Origin: an uncultured Granulosicoccaceae bacterium
Lineage (GTDB): Bacteria > Pseudomonadota > Gammaproteobacteria > Granulosicoccales > Granulosicoccaceae
Assembly: GCA_938007995.1 (NCBI GenBank)
Contig: CALLLW010000079.1
Span: 1 to 38,456, forward strand
Direction of reading: 5' to 3'
DNA: 38,456 nt
A model generated the notes under the pieces. That model was not told where the DNA came from, did no database searches, and saw nothing but the letters and a program-made list of their open reading frames with translations. Shown here piece by piece: positions 7,254-15,094 of this stretch. Both the position numbers and the translations under genes were made by a program. How positions within the stretch are numbered: the stretch's first letter is position 1; every line of letters starts with the position of its first letter.

Positions 7254-8453
7254 CTAATAAATCTGCTCCTGCAATTGCTGTGATCGTTGCACACCCTCTT
7301 CAACACCATACTGTGTGTACAGTGCACTGGCTTTTTGCAATGACTGAACCGCATCAATCATACTGACGTTTGACGTGTACAGCTCTACCAGTACGTCAGG
7401 CTGGCGTCGATATCTTGCACGGCTCGACACTGAAGCGAGAGACTGTTCGGCTTTTTGCCTGAAACGCCACGCCTGTAATGCATCACCACGAGATGACAGT
7501 TGATTATAAAGTAGTGCGTAATCACGGGCTTCACCTATTGCCTGCACGCTCGCCTGATATTCCTGGTAGTAACTGTCTATCTGACCGACGATTTCATTTG
7601 AATCAGCGAGAGAAAGACCTGTATCAATCATTTCATCAAGCAGACGATTGGCGGCTTTTAAGTTACCCGATGTTGCATGCAGTCGGATTGCGTCTTTTCC
7701 AGCCTGCTGCGCTTCAATGTAGTTAGAGTTTGCACTGTAACCATTGAACAAGGTTTCATAAGCGCTTGCGGCGGCGCCGTATCTGTGTAGGTCGAGGTTG
7801 GTCTGCACTACATCTATTAACTGATCAGTGACTTCATAAAACTGCCCTTTGCTGATCTTCCATCTGGAGATCAACAACTGATCATAGGCGTCAGAAGTTT
7901 GCCTTGCTCTTTGCCGTTTATATAGATGCAGTCTACCAATCTGCACGTAGATTCCCGCAACATTGACATCATCACCAAGCTCCTGAAAAGTCTCAAGCGC
8001 TTCAGCCAGATAGACTTTGGCCATGCCGAGCTCACCCTGCTGTAAGGCAAGCTCACCCAACTCACCAAGGCTGTGTGCTAACGCTGCGCTGTCCTGATTG
8101 CCAGCCGCTGACACTGCACGCTTTAACAGTTCGTCTTTCGCGAGTGTGAAGTTGCCACGTCTGCTGTAGCTTTCAATTTGCGGTGACAACGTGGGCCGGG
8201 TTGAAACAATAACTTCATTGATTTGTTCGGTTACTGCTTCAAGCGATCTGAACTCGGGCAGATCTGCGGCAGGGGCAATTCGATGTATCAGATCACCCTT
8301 GCTTGAAACGAACTGGTGCGCAAAAAAAAGTGATGCGATACCTGTTGTTACGATGGCTGTTGTTACGATGGCTGTGGATTTCAGCCGGCTTAAAAGTTTT
8401 GCTTTGCGCCTGGCCTGCTGGTCAGCCTGATGGTTACTCCGATTCGTCACCAT
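7254..8453 (-). CDS. Membrane-anchored TPR-like protein
   Basis: A 399-residue protein with a basic N-terminus (RRKAKLLSRLK), one membrane segment at about residues 27-47 and a long periplasmic-side helical domain. Repeating helix pairs such as SLGELGELALQQGELGMAKV, YLAEALETFQELGDDVNVAG, AYETLFNGYSANSNYIEAQQ are typical of tetratricopeptide repeats, which hold proteins together rather than catalyse. The start is fixed by TAAGGAG five bases before the ATG. The membrane segment contains the peptide AIVTT twice because of a perfect 15-bp DNA duplication. No partner gene is obvious: the neighbours are a degraded PPOX gene downstream and metF upstream. Specific function unknown. Confidence 0.75.
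   Translation of the reverse strand: MVTNRSNHQADQQARRKAKLLSRLKSTAIVTTAIVTTGIASLFFAHQFVSSKGDLIHRIAPAADLPEFRSLEAVTEQINEVIVSTRPTLSPQIESYSRRGNFTLAKDELLKRAVSAAGNQDSAALAHSLGELGELALQQGELGMAKVYLAEALETFQELGDDVNVAGIYVQIGRLHLYKRQRARQTSDAYDQLLISRWKISKGQFYEVTDQLIDVVQTNLDLHRYGAAASAYETLFNGYSANSNYIEAQQAGKDAIRLHATSGNLKAANRLLDEMIDTGLSLADSNEIVGQIDSYYQEYQASVQAIGEARDYALLYNQLSSRGDALQAWRFRQKAEQSLASVSSRARYRRQPDVLVELYTSNVSMIDAVQSLQKASALYTQYGVEEGVQRSQQLQEQIY
8343..8372. repeat. Perfect 15-bp tandem duplication inside the TPR protein gene
   Basis: TGTTGTTACGATGGC occurs twice head to tail, followed by a further TGT. It encodes AIVTT-AIVTT on the minus strand within the predicted membrane segment. The unit is a multiple of three, so gain or loss keeps the frame. 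Confidence 0.9.
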
Positions 8454-8615
8454 GCTCGCTCCTTATAAATATAACGAGTTGCAGACTTTATTCTAGCAAA
8501 CTAAAACACCGGAACCATTGGCAGAGATCGAGGGCGTCCCAAAGCAATGCCACGCACGACGCCGGGAATTCTTTGCTGAAAACTAGTCCAGCCAAAGCTT
8601 ACCGGCCAGGCTTAT

Positions 8616-8637
8616 CCGGGCAAGCTACCCTGCCCGG
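8616..8637 (-). terminator. Stem-loop directly after the metF-like gene
   Basis: CCGGGCA (8616-8622) pairs with TGCCCGG (8631-8637), a GC-rich 7-bp stem with an 8-base loop, starting right at the stop codon of the gene that ends at 8638. No T tract follows on the minus strand, so it may be only an attenuating or 3'-end stabilising hairpin. Confidence 0.3.
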
Positions 8638-9528
8638 CTACTCTGCAAGACTAATCGCCTCGGCAATCGCATCAGTTTTTTGCGCTGGCGCCATGATATG
8701 CACACCTGCCAAACCCGGTATTTCACGATACTGTTGTATTAGCTCGGCACAGAGCTTTCTGCCTTCGGATTTCGCGTCTGCCGCCTGTTCCAGCCGCTTT
8801 ATTGTTTTCTCGGGTATTGTCACGCCGTACAGATTATCGTTCATCCAGCGTGCAGATCTGGCCGACAGAATCGGCCCGATGCCCAGCAATACACCCAGCT
8901 TTTCAGTGACTCCTTCATCAGTCAGCCGGGCAATGTAGCGCTGCGCCACTTCCGGCTCAAAACAAAATTGGGTTTGCGAAAACTGCGCACCGCTGTCTAT
9001 CTTTGCCAGCAATCCTTCAGGCTTCCAGTCTGCAGGCGGATCGACAGGCATATCTGCGGCACCAACAAAAAAAGGCGGAGGTTCGCTCACTGATTTACCG
9101 GAGGGCAAAACCCCCTCTTCACGCAGCGCTGTAGCCACTTGCATCACCTGCTTTGAGTCAAGATCAAAAACCGGCTTTGCCTCAGGTTGATCGCCTTTAG
9201 CCGGATCATCGCCCATTAATACCAGCAGGTTATAACAGCCGTGCGCTGCTGCACCGAGAAGATCAGCTGTTAGCGCGATTCTGTTGCGATCACGGCAGGT
9301 GATCTGCAGCACCGGCTCGAAACCATCCGCTGCCAGCAATGCCGCAGCTGAAAAGCTGCTCATGGTGGTCGAAGCACCGGCGCCGTCGGTCACATTGATG
9401 GCATCGACGATACCGCGAATATGCGACGCTTCCTCAAGCAACTGGTGACGGGTGGCCGAAATCGGCGGCACCAGCTCAGCTGTGATTGCAAATTCACCGT
9501 TGTGTATCTTGTCACTGAGCTGTGTCAC
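8638..9528 (-). CDS. metF: Methylenetetrahydrofolate reductase family protein
   Basis: This flavoprotein family reduces 5,10-methylene-tetrahydrofolate to 5-methyl-tetrahydrofolate, the methyl donor for methionine synthesis. The protein shows the family TIM-barrel order: FAITAELVPP near the N-terminus, AINVTDGAGA with the folate-binding DGAG region, VLQITCRDRNRIALTADLLG, LLVLMGDDP, AKIDSGAQFSQTQFCFEP, GVLLGIGPIL, and PGLAGVHIMAP near the end. The frame has no ATG near its 5' end. I choose GTG 9528, preceded by CAGGTG with a short spacer, which gives 296 residues; a TTG at 9546 is the alternative and lacks a ribosome binding site. The sequence departs from E. coli MetF (for example PPADWKPEGLLAKIDSGAQF), so it may be a MetF paralogue used in one-carbon catabolism rather than the biosynthetic enzyme. 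Confidence 0.8.
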   Translation of the reverse strand: MTQLSDKIHNGEFAITAELVPPISATRHQLLEEASHIRGIVDAINVTDGAGASTTMSSFSAAALLAADGFEPVLQITCRDRNRIALTADLLGAAAHGCYNLLVLMGDDPAKGDQPEAKPVFDLDSKQVMQVATALREEGVLPSGKSVSEPPPFFVGAADMPVDPPADWKPEGLLAKIDSGAQFSQTQFCFEPEVAQRYIARLTDEGVTEKLGVLLGIGPILSARSARWMNDNLYGVTIPEKTIKRLEQAADAKSEGRKLCAELIQQYREIPGLAGVHIMAPAQKTDAIAEAISLAE

Positions 9529-9707
9529 AGTAGCACCTGCCTGCAAAGTATTTTCATCAGCTTACAAGTAGACGTTGTTTTGCTATTACAACAATACGAC
9601 AATCCAGTGCTTCGCAGCGATTCCCTATCACATCCATGGTGGCCAGCTTTTTCCTGCCGGACACCGCTCACCCGATTCAGGCAGCAAGCTGTCAGGCAGC
9701 ACGATAA

Positions 9708-10883
9708 ATGAAACAGCCGGAATTACTGAAAAGCGCAATTGCGATACTGCAGGAGCTCGTCGCTTTCGACACTACATCGCGAACATCCAACCTTGCGATT
9801 GTTGAGCACATTCAATCCTATCTGGATAACCTTGGTATTGAATCGCGCCTGACTCACAACGACGACGGCAGCAAGGCCAATTTGTGGGCGACTATCGGGC
9901 CGGATATTGCCGGCGGCATTGTGCTTTCAGGTCATTTGGATGTTGTACCGGTAGACGGGCAGCACTGGTCGTCAGAGCCGTTCAATATGTGGCAGGCAGA
10001 CGGCAAACTGTTTGGCCGCGGCGTGGTAGATATGAAAGGCTTTATTGCTGTGTGTCTTGCTATGGCGCCGGTCTTCAGACGAACGAATCTACAGCGCCCG
10101 GTTCATTTTGCCTTTACCTATGATGAAGAAGTCGGTTGCATAGGTGTGCATGGGCTGCTGCAGGATGTTATCGCGAATCTGCCTTTGCCCGATGCCGTTG
10201 TTGTTGGTGAGCCAACATCAATGAAGATAATCGGTGGCCATAAAGGCTCGAGAAGTTATCAAACGGTCTTTAAAGGTGTACCGGCACATTCCAGTGATCC
10301 AAGCCTTGGAGTTAACTCGATAATGGCAGCAGCAAGACTGGTCAGCTATCTGGAATCAATGCAACAGGACCTTGTAGATAACGCAAAGCCAGACAGTGCT
10401 TTTGATCCTCCTTGCAGTACGATTGATCTCGGTATCATCAACGGTGGCACAGCCAACAATATTATTCCGGAATACACAACAGTCCAGTGGGGCTTTCGTT
10501 TACTTCCGGATGATGACGCTGATCAACTGCAACAACAGGTCTTTGATTTTATCGAACGACAGATCGTAACAGACATGAAAGCGCAGTCGCCACAAGCCGG
10601 TGCCGATACCAAAGTCACCAATACCGTCATCCCGTTATTAGCGGATGAGCAGTCTCCAGCGGAACAATTGATTCGCCATTTAACCGGTTTGAATGAAAGC
10701 AGTGTTGTAAGCTTTGGCACAGAGGCAGGTGCATTTCAGCACGCGAATATACCGGCAGTGGTTTTTGGACCGGGAAGTATCACGCAGGCACATCAGGCTG
10801 ATGAGTTCATCGAAATTGATCAGCTTGGCCAGTGTGTAAACTTTATGTGTAAACTGGCGGACCGGGCCGCCGCTAACCACTGA
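9708..10883 (+). CDS. argE: Acetylornithine deacetylase (M20 peptidase family)
   Basis: A 391-residue metallohydrolase that would release ornithine from N-acetylornithine in arginine synthesis. M20-family marks are clear: GHLDVVPVDGQHWSSEPF with the first metal His and the catalytic Asp, GRGVVDMKGFIA with the bridging Asp, FTYDEEVGCIG with the catalytic Glu pair, VVGEPTSMKIIGGHKGS, the dimerisation domain (VPAHSSDPSLGVNSI) and the C-terminal FGTEAGAFQ and GPGSITQAHQADEF with the last metal His. Substrate is inferred from the match to ArgE; related M20 deacylases cannot be fully excluded. It is transcribed away from the metF-like gene, with 179 bases between the two starts. No clear Shine-Dalgarno precedes the ATG. 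Confidence 0.85.
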   Translation: MKQPELLKSAIAILQELVAFDTTSRTSNLAIVEHIQSYLDNLGIESRLTHNDDGSKANLWATIGPDIAGGIVLSGHLDVVPVDGQHWSSEPFNMWQADGKLFGRGVVDMKGFIAVCLAMAPVFRRTNLQRPVHFAFTYDEEVGCIGVHGLLQDVIANLPLPDAVVVGEPTSMKIIGGHKGSRSYQTVFKGVPAHSSDPSLGVNSIMAAARLVSYLESMQQDLVDNAKPDSAFDPPCSTIDLGIINGGTANNIIPEYTTVQWGFRLLPDDDADQLQQQVFDFIERQIVTDMKAQSPQAGADTKVTNTVIPLLADEQSPAEQLIRHLTGLNESSVVSFGTEAGAFQHANIPAVVFGPGSITQAHQADEFIEIDQLGQCVNFMCKLADRAAANH

Positions 10884-10898
10884 GCTCACTTCAGTGGT
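10876..10898 (+). terminator. Hairpin overlapping the argE stop codon
   Basis: ACCACTGA and TCAGTGGT form a perfect 8-bp stem around a 7-base loop; the TGA stop of argE lies in the left arm. It stands between two convergent genes and could act on transcripts from both sides, but neither strand has a T tract after it. Confidence 0.35.
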
Positions 10899-10953
10899 GT
10901 GGATACATCATGAGGCACAGTGAAACAACCAGCACAGTACTGGCAACGTGTCA

Positions 10954-11883
10954 TCAAAGCGTATTGAACAATCCGATACACAGCCCGAATAGACAACAAG
11001 CTGCAACTGCCAAATTGAAGTAGCCTAGCATTCTGAATCTACGTGCAAGTTCTGTAGGACTCTTGTCTGAAATCAACATGGGCATACCATTTGAAGGTTT
11101 GCGTATCGCCGTTTCCACGTGATCCTGGCGCTTGACTTCGTATTTATCTCTGGCGATTACTGCAGCCCGTGATCTGGCGTTTTCCCACTCTTCATAGTCC
11201 AGCTTACCGTTGTTATCAGCGTCGAATTCTTCAAGCAGCCAGGCGGGATCCTGCTTCCAGGTCTTGAGTACATTGGCAAGCTCGGTTCGCTCGCTGTAGT
11301 AAGTTTTGTTGCAACCGTTTGTTTTCAACTCACCAATCACATACACCGTTGCACCATGACGCATATACCGGGTTCGAAAATGAGTTAAGCCATCAAACCA
11401 CGATCTCTTTCTACTGGATAACACTCTGGCACCGGACGCATTAACCACACAGTCACCAGTGTCATCACTGATGATAAAAGGCATTTCGCTTTCGCCGGTA
11501 TCAATCAATGGAAAGAACAAGCCGATGATGGTGTAACGATGCCACACACAAGGCGGACCGTGCATAAAACCCTGGGTTACTCGATCACCGTAAAATCGAC
11601 ACCTGCCCTGCAATTCAACGAAACCCTGTGCAGCACTGCCTATTTTTGACTTTGGTGTATCGAGAATATAGTGACGTAAACGCTTTGCACTGAGTGCGGC
11701 CCATACCGCGAGCACTGCCGCGGCTAAAATTGCAAGGCATCGAACAGTGGTGCTGTCCAAGTACCACGCTGCCGCCACAATACCAACGACGATTGTGTCC
11801 AATAAATACGGCGACACATTCAGCTTGGATGCCCCAACCGTACTATTTGGCATCGATAGAACAGATTCTACTGTTGTAGTCAT
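10954..11883 (-). CDS. GIDE/MULAN-like membrane protein with an EF-hand
   Basis: A 309-residue protein with two closely spaced membrane segments near the N-terminus (about 25-42 and 48-66) and one at the end (about 287-305). The central part, GFVELQGRC, HGPPCVWHRYTI, and PFIISDDTGDCVVNASGARV, matches the GIDE domain found in the mitochondrial ligase MULAN and in bacterial membrane proteins. It has no RING finger, so ubiquitin ligase activity is not expected. Within the domain's C-terminal extension is a canonical 12-residue EF-hand loop, DADNNGKLDYEE (221-232), with all Ca2+ ligand positions filled. The start lies 38 bases after the lemA stop; GIDE-like and LemA genes are often found together, suggesting a shared envelope role that is not defined. 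Confidence 0.75.
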   Translation of the reverse strand: MTTTVESVLSMPNSTVGASKLNVSPYLLDTIVVGIVAAAWYLDSTTVRCLAILAAAVLAVWAALSAKRLRHYILDTPKSKIGSAAQGFVELQGRCRFYGDRVTQGFMHGPPCVWHRYTIIGLFFPLIDTGESEMPFIISDDTGDCVVNASGARVLSSRKRSWFDGLTHFRTRYMRHGATVYVIGELKTNGCNKTYYSERTELANVLKTWKQDPAWLLEEFDADNNGKLDYEEWENARSRAAVIARDKYEVKRQDHVETAIRKPSNGMPMLISDKSPTELARRFRMLGYFNLAVAACCLFGLCIGLFNTL

Positions 11884-11921
11884 CGCGTCAAAGCTTCACG
11901 AATACCTCTGTAAAAATCACC

Positions 11922-12497
11922 TTAGGCTGCAAACAAGAGTTCAATATTAACATCTGCCCGATCTTCCTCGCTTACCTCAAACAACTCGGCCTGAGTGAAG
12001 CGAAAATGATTTGCAACAAGGTTGGTCGGGAATTCCTCAACCACTATATTGTTTATATTAACCGAATCGTTGTAGTACTCACGTCTGTCAGCGATTGAAT
12101 TTTCAAGTGCAGTGATTCGCACCTGCAGTCGCGCAAACGACTCATTCGCTTTAAGCTCAGGGTAGTTTTCGGTCAACGCAAACAAACGGCCCAGTGTATT
12201 GTGTAACATGGACTCAGCCATGCCAAGCTCTGCCATATCACCTGACTGCATTGCATCGGACACTTGAGACCTCGCCTTAACAACTTTTTCAAGCGTGTCC
12301 TGCTCGAACTTCATGTACTCACGGCATGTTGTAACCAGCTTGGGGAGTTCATCATGGCGCTGCTTTAGCAACACATCAATATTGCTCCACGCCGCTTTAA
12401 CGTTGTGCTTTAGTCGCACCAGTCTGTTGTAGGCCACAATGACGTAGCCGACCAACGCAGCTGCAGCGAGCAGCAATATCACCCAAAAAACTCCCAT
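11922..12497 (-). CDS. lemA: LemA family protein
   Basis: A 191-residue protein with an N-terminal membrane anchor (residues 3-22) and the family's helical core: YNRLVRLKHNVKAAWSNIDV, LLKQRHDELPKLVTTCREYM, then LFALTENYPELKANESFARL, ENSIADRREYYNDSVNINN and a terminal FRFTQAELFEVSEEDRADV. Every region expected for LemA is present, so the gene is intact. LemA proteins are widespread inner-membrane proteins without an agreed biochemical role. It is the first gene of a likely two-gene unit with the GIDE-like protein. Confidence 0.93.
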   Translation of the reverse strand: MGVFWVILLLAAAALVGYVIVAYNRLVRLKHNVKAAWSNIDVLLKQRHDELPKLVTTCREYMKFEQDTLEKVVKARSQVSDAMQSGDMAELGMAESMLHNTLGRLFALTENYPELKANESFARLQVRITALENSIADRREYYNDSVNINNIVVEEFPTNLVANHFRFTQAELFEVSEEDRADVNIELLFAA

Positions 12498-12599
12498 TAC
12501 CCTTCTCCTAATTACCGATGCACTCTGTCGGCGAATAGAGAAATAACTTGAGAGTGGTGAATCTATGCGGCATCAGAGGGTATGCCAGTGTGTCGTAGA

Positions 12600-13847
12600 T
12601 CAAATAAACCTGCGGAAACGCAACGGGCTATAGAGCTGCATATCCAGTCCGGTCTCTTCGCCACAGATCAACTGGCTTAAAATTTCCCCGGTTCTGGCAC
12701 CACCCGACAGTCCGACGTGCTGATGACCAAAGCCGACAAACACCCCTTTTGCCTCGGGCAGCTCACCAATCAGTGGTATTGAATCACTGGGTGCAGGCCG
12801 GTGACCAAGCCATTCTTTCGATCCGCTCCACTGCAAGTCAGGCATAAGTTGCTTCAGGTATTGTTTGAGGTATTCCAGTGGCTGCTGATTGGCTTTGGCT
12901 TTTAATCCGGCAAACTCAACCATACCGGCCATGCGCAGTCTGCCATCCATTGGAGTCATAACAAACTTACCTGCTGCAATCATGGTAGGCATCAAAGGCA
13001 TGACACTGGGTTCGTACAGCTCCAGATGGTACCCGCGCTCTGACTCCATCGGCACATTTAAACCAAGCTTTTGCAATAAAGCTTTAGACCATGCACCGGT
13101 TGCAACCACTGCAGCATCACAATCAATAACCGAAGCAGTTGTTTTAATCGCACTGAGTTGCCGGTTTGTTAAAATAAAATCCTCAAACTCAGCCTGCACT
13201 ACCTGACCACCGTTTGATTCAAAGTGCGCAGCAAGAGTTTTTATATACTCACCGGGATCACTGATCCGACCATGATTATGTACACACGCTGCATAACCGA
13301 CCTCCTGCCCGAAGGCTGGATCGTATTGCCGATACGACTCGGCATTGTGTTCAGTCCAGGTGAATCCATGTTGCTGTCTGACACTCCAGGCAAAATGATC
13401 CTGCCTGAAATGCTTCTGATCTTTGTATGCGTAAACATAGTCAGCCGCTGAGATATATTTCTCAGCGCCGGTACCAGTGGCAAGTGCGCGATGGTCTGCC
13501 AGACAATCCCGAAGGATCGGTGCCAATGCTGTAGCAATTCTGTCTACTTCAGAGGGTTTGCAATGGCTAAGATAGCGCGGTAACCACGGTAGCAAACGCG
13601 GCAGATATGACCAGTTGAGAAACAGCGGCTGGCTTTTATCCAGCAACATAACCGGCGCTTTGGCAATCAATCCCGGGACTGTGACTGGCACTACCGATGC
13701 TGCAGCAAGCACACCGGCGTTACCGTAACTGGTGCCAGCGGCCGGACCTTGTTTGTCCAGCAGTACGACTTCAACACCTTTGCGCTGCAACCAGAGTGCT
13801 GCAGATACACCGACAATGCCGGCGCCGATGACGACCACGCTTTTCAT
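12600..13847 (-). CDS. dadA: FAD-dependent D-amino acid dehydrogenase-like oxidoreductase
   Basis: A 415-residue flavoprotein of the DAO family. The N-terminal dinucleotide fold VVVIGAGIVGVSAALWLQRK (4-23) is followed by the acidic ribose contact VVLLDK, then GTSYGNAGVLAAASVVPVTV and PGLIAKAPVMLLDKSQPLFL, which closely follow the DadA pattern, and near the end VGFGHQHVGLSGGARTGEIL, the second FAD contact. DadA enzymes oxidise D-amino acids such as D-alanine at the membrane and feed electrons to quinones. No alanine racemase (dadX) lies beside it, so the substrate could differ; the symbol marks the family rather than proven specificity. The start is the ATG giving the usual MKSVVVIGAG N-terminus. 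Confidence 0.8.
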   Translation of the reverse strand: MKSVVVIGAGIVGVSAALWLQRKGVEVVLLDKQGPAAGTSYGNAGVLAAASVVPVTVPGLIAKAPVMLLDKSQPLFLNWSYLPRLLPWLPRYLSHCKPSEVDRIATALAPILRDCLADHRALATGTGAEKYISAADYVYAYKDQKHFRQDHFAWSVRQQHGFTWTEHNAESYRQYDPAFGQEVGYAACVHNHGRISDPGEYIKTLAAHFESNGGQVVQAEFEDFILTNRQLSAIKTTASVIDCDAAVVATGAWSKALLQKLGLNVPMESERGYHLELYEPSVMPLMPTMIAAGKFVMTPMDGRLRMAGMVEFAGLKAKANQQPLEYLKQYLKQLMPDLQWSGSKEWLGHRPAPSDSIPLIGELPEAKGVFVGFGHQHVGLSGGARTGEILSQLICGEETGLDMQLYSPLRFRRFI

Positions 13848-13881
13848 AAAGCCGCGTATGTCATCGCCAGTGACCGATGCG

Positions 13882-14223
13882 TTACTTTGGTCCGGATATT
13901 TTCTGCTTTATTGTATTGGCAAAACCTGACACGAACGGCAGGCTGCCGACTTCTTCCTTGTAAACCACGCCAAGCACCAGGCCAAGCAACATAGCAGAAG
14001 AGAACTCCAGCAACCAGATAACAAGAATCACAGCAACAACGAGAATGCCGATTAAAACAAAAGGATTATTACCTGCATGGTTGCCAATCAGCTGCAGGCC
14101 CTTTTCACGGCCTGCTGAGATTGCCTGCCGAACTGTATGCCGAACAGAGTCAAGTGCCGCAAGAAAATCTGAAGCCAGGAATCCCAGAAAACCACCAATC
14201 GCCAGCCCAATGAGCTCGAACAT
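13882..14223 (-). CDS. Small membrane protein of unknown function
   Basis: A 113-residue protein with one hydrophobic segment at the start (LIGLAIGGFLGFLASDFLAA), a basic amphipathic stretch (SVRHTVRQAISAGREKGLQL) and a strongly hydrophobic pair at about residues 55-87. I do not recognise a family. It lies between the DadA-like gene and dsbA, all on the same strand, with 34 bases to dadA; cotranscription is plausible. The composition and the ATG with a short spacer to its neighbours support a real gene. Confidence 0.6.
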   Translation of the reverse strand: MFELIGLAIGGFLGFLASDFLAALDSVRHTVRQAISAGREKGLQLIGNHAGNNPFVLIGILVVAVILVIWLLEFSSAMLLGLVLGVVYKEEVGSLPFVSGFANTIKQKISGPK

Positions 14224-14383
14224 TTTTTATCCCGTAAAGTAATTTTTTTGAGTATTTGAAAAATAGAAGAGTTATACCAACCTGCTGGCAGTAGCGCTAC
14301 CAGATTAGTACCGATAAAAACGTTCAGCGAGGGAAATGGCAAACCAAAATAATGTCTTTGCAAACAACCAGGCATTGACAGCG

Positions 14384-15082
14384 CTATTTCTGCTGACGCG
14401 CAACCTCGATCAGGTGATTAACCACATTGAATATACCGACTTGCCCGACTTCCTCATTGTTTAACACAACCCAGGTGTTATCCACCACCATAGATGGTGT
14501 GCCGCTGATACCTGCTGTGCGCATCAGTTTGGCTGCATCACTCACCTTTGCCTGTGTATCAGCCGCTGACAAACCGTTTCGAAGCTCTGTTTCACTGATG
14601 CCATACGCATCGAATACCGGCACTACGGCTTCAATGTGTTTTTCAAGATCCCGTTCCTGACGAACTGCGATAATGGTCTCAAACAGTTTGTCCTGCATGG
14701 ATTCAAAGTCATTCACCTGTGATGCAACATAGTGCATTGCTGCATGCAGACCACTGCTCTGATTCCACGTGACAGGCAGCTGCACCAGTTCAGTGTCATC
14801 TGGCAGGGTATTTTTATATTGCCTGACTGACGGCTCGAAATTCTGGCAATGAGGACATCCGTACCAGAAAAACTCCTGAACCTGTATTTTATCACCGACC
14901 CCAGGCGGACTATTTTCAATCACCCGGTAGTGAACACCTTCGATTATCGAACCCGCTTCCGGGCTGGATATCGAAGCTGCGGGAAGTGTCGAGGAAGTCG
15001 AGGGTGGTGCACTAAACCTGAACAGTCCGAATGCCAGCAAGGCAAGCAGCACAGGGATACCGAAAAGGACTAACTTTTTCAT
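14384..15082 (-). CDS. dsbA: Thiol:disulfide interchange protein DsbA
   Basis: A 232-residue periplasmic oxidoreductase that introduces disulfide bonds into exported proteins. The active site WYGCPHCQNFEP carries the DsbA-type CPHC (Cys76, Cys79) and the cis-proline loop is SGTPSMVV (Pro196). A hydrophobic N-terminus (LVLFGIPVLLALLAFGLF) lacks a clear signal-peptidase site, and a Ser/Pro-rich linker follows, so the protein may stay anchored in the inner membrane. It starts 12 bases after the stop of the FecR-type exported protein gene and is probably cotranscribed with it. That neighbour, in its predicted mature part, contains two cysteines near IACPDRQQPC, a possible substrate disulfide. Confidence 0.9.
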   Translation of the reverse strand: MKKLVLFGIPVLLALLAFGLFRFSAPPSTSSTLPAASISSPEAGSIIEGVHYRVIENSPPGVGDKIQVQEFFWYGCPHCQNFEPSVRQYKNTLPDDTELVQLPVTWNQSSGLHAAMHYVASQVNDFESMQDKLFETIIAVRQERDLEKHIEAVVPVFDAYGISETELRNGLSAADTQAKVSDAAKLMRTAGISGTPSMVVDNTWVVLNNEEVGQVGIFNVVNHLIEVARQQK

Positions 15083-15094
15083 TTGCAGTGGGTG

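Noticed and set aside
8303..8938. A 211-codon plus-strand open frame
   Set aside because: It lies antisense to the TPR-like and metF-like genes and across their gap, with odd composition (many Ser, Cys, Arg) and no domain; both opposing frames are clearly real.
9529..9707. Search for a riboswitch (SAM, cobalamin) ahead of the metF-like gene
   Set aside because: The 179-base divergent gap holds only short inverted repeats and none of the conserved cores of these riboswitches.
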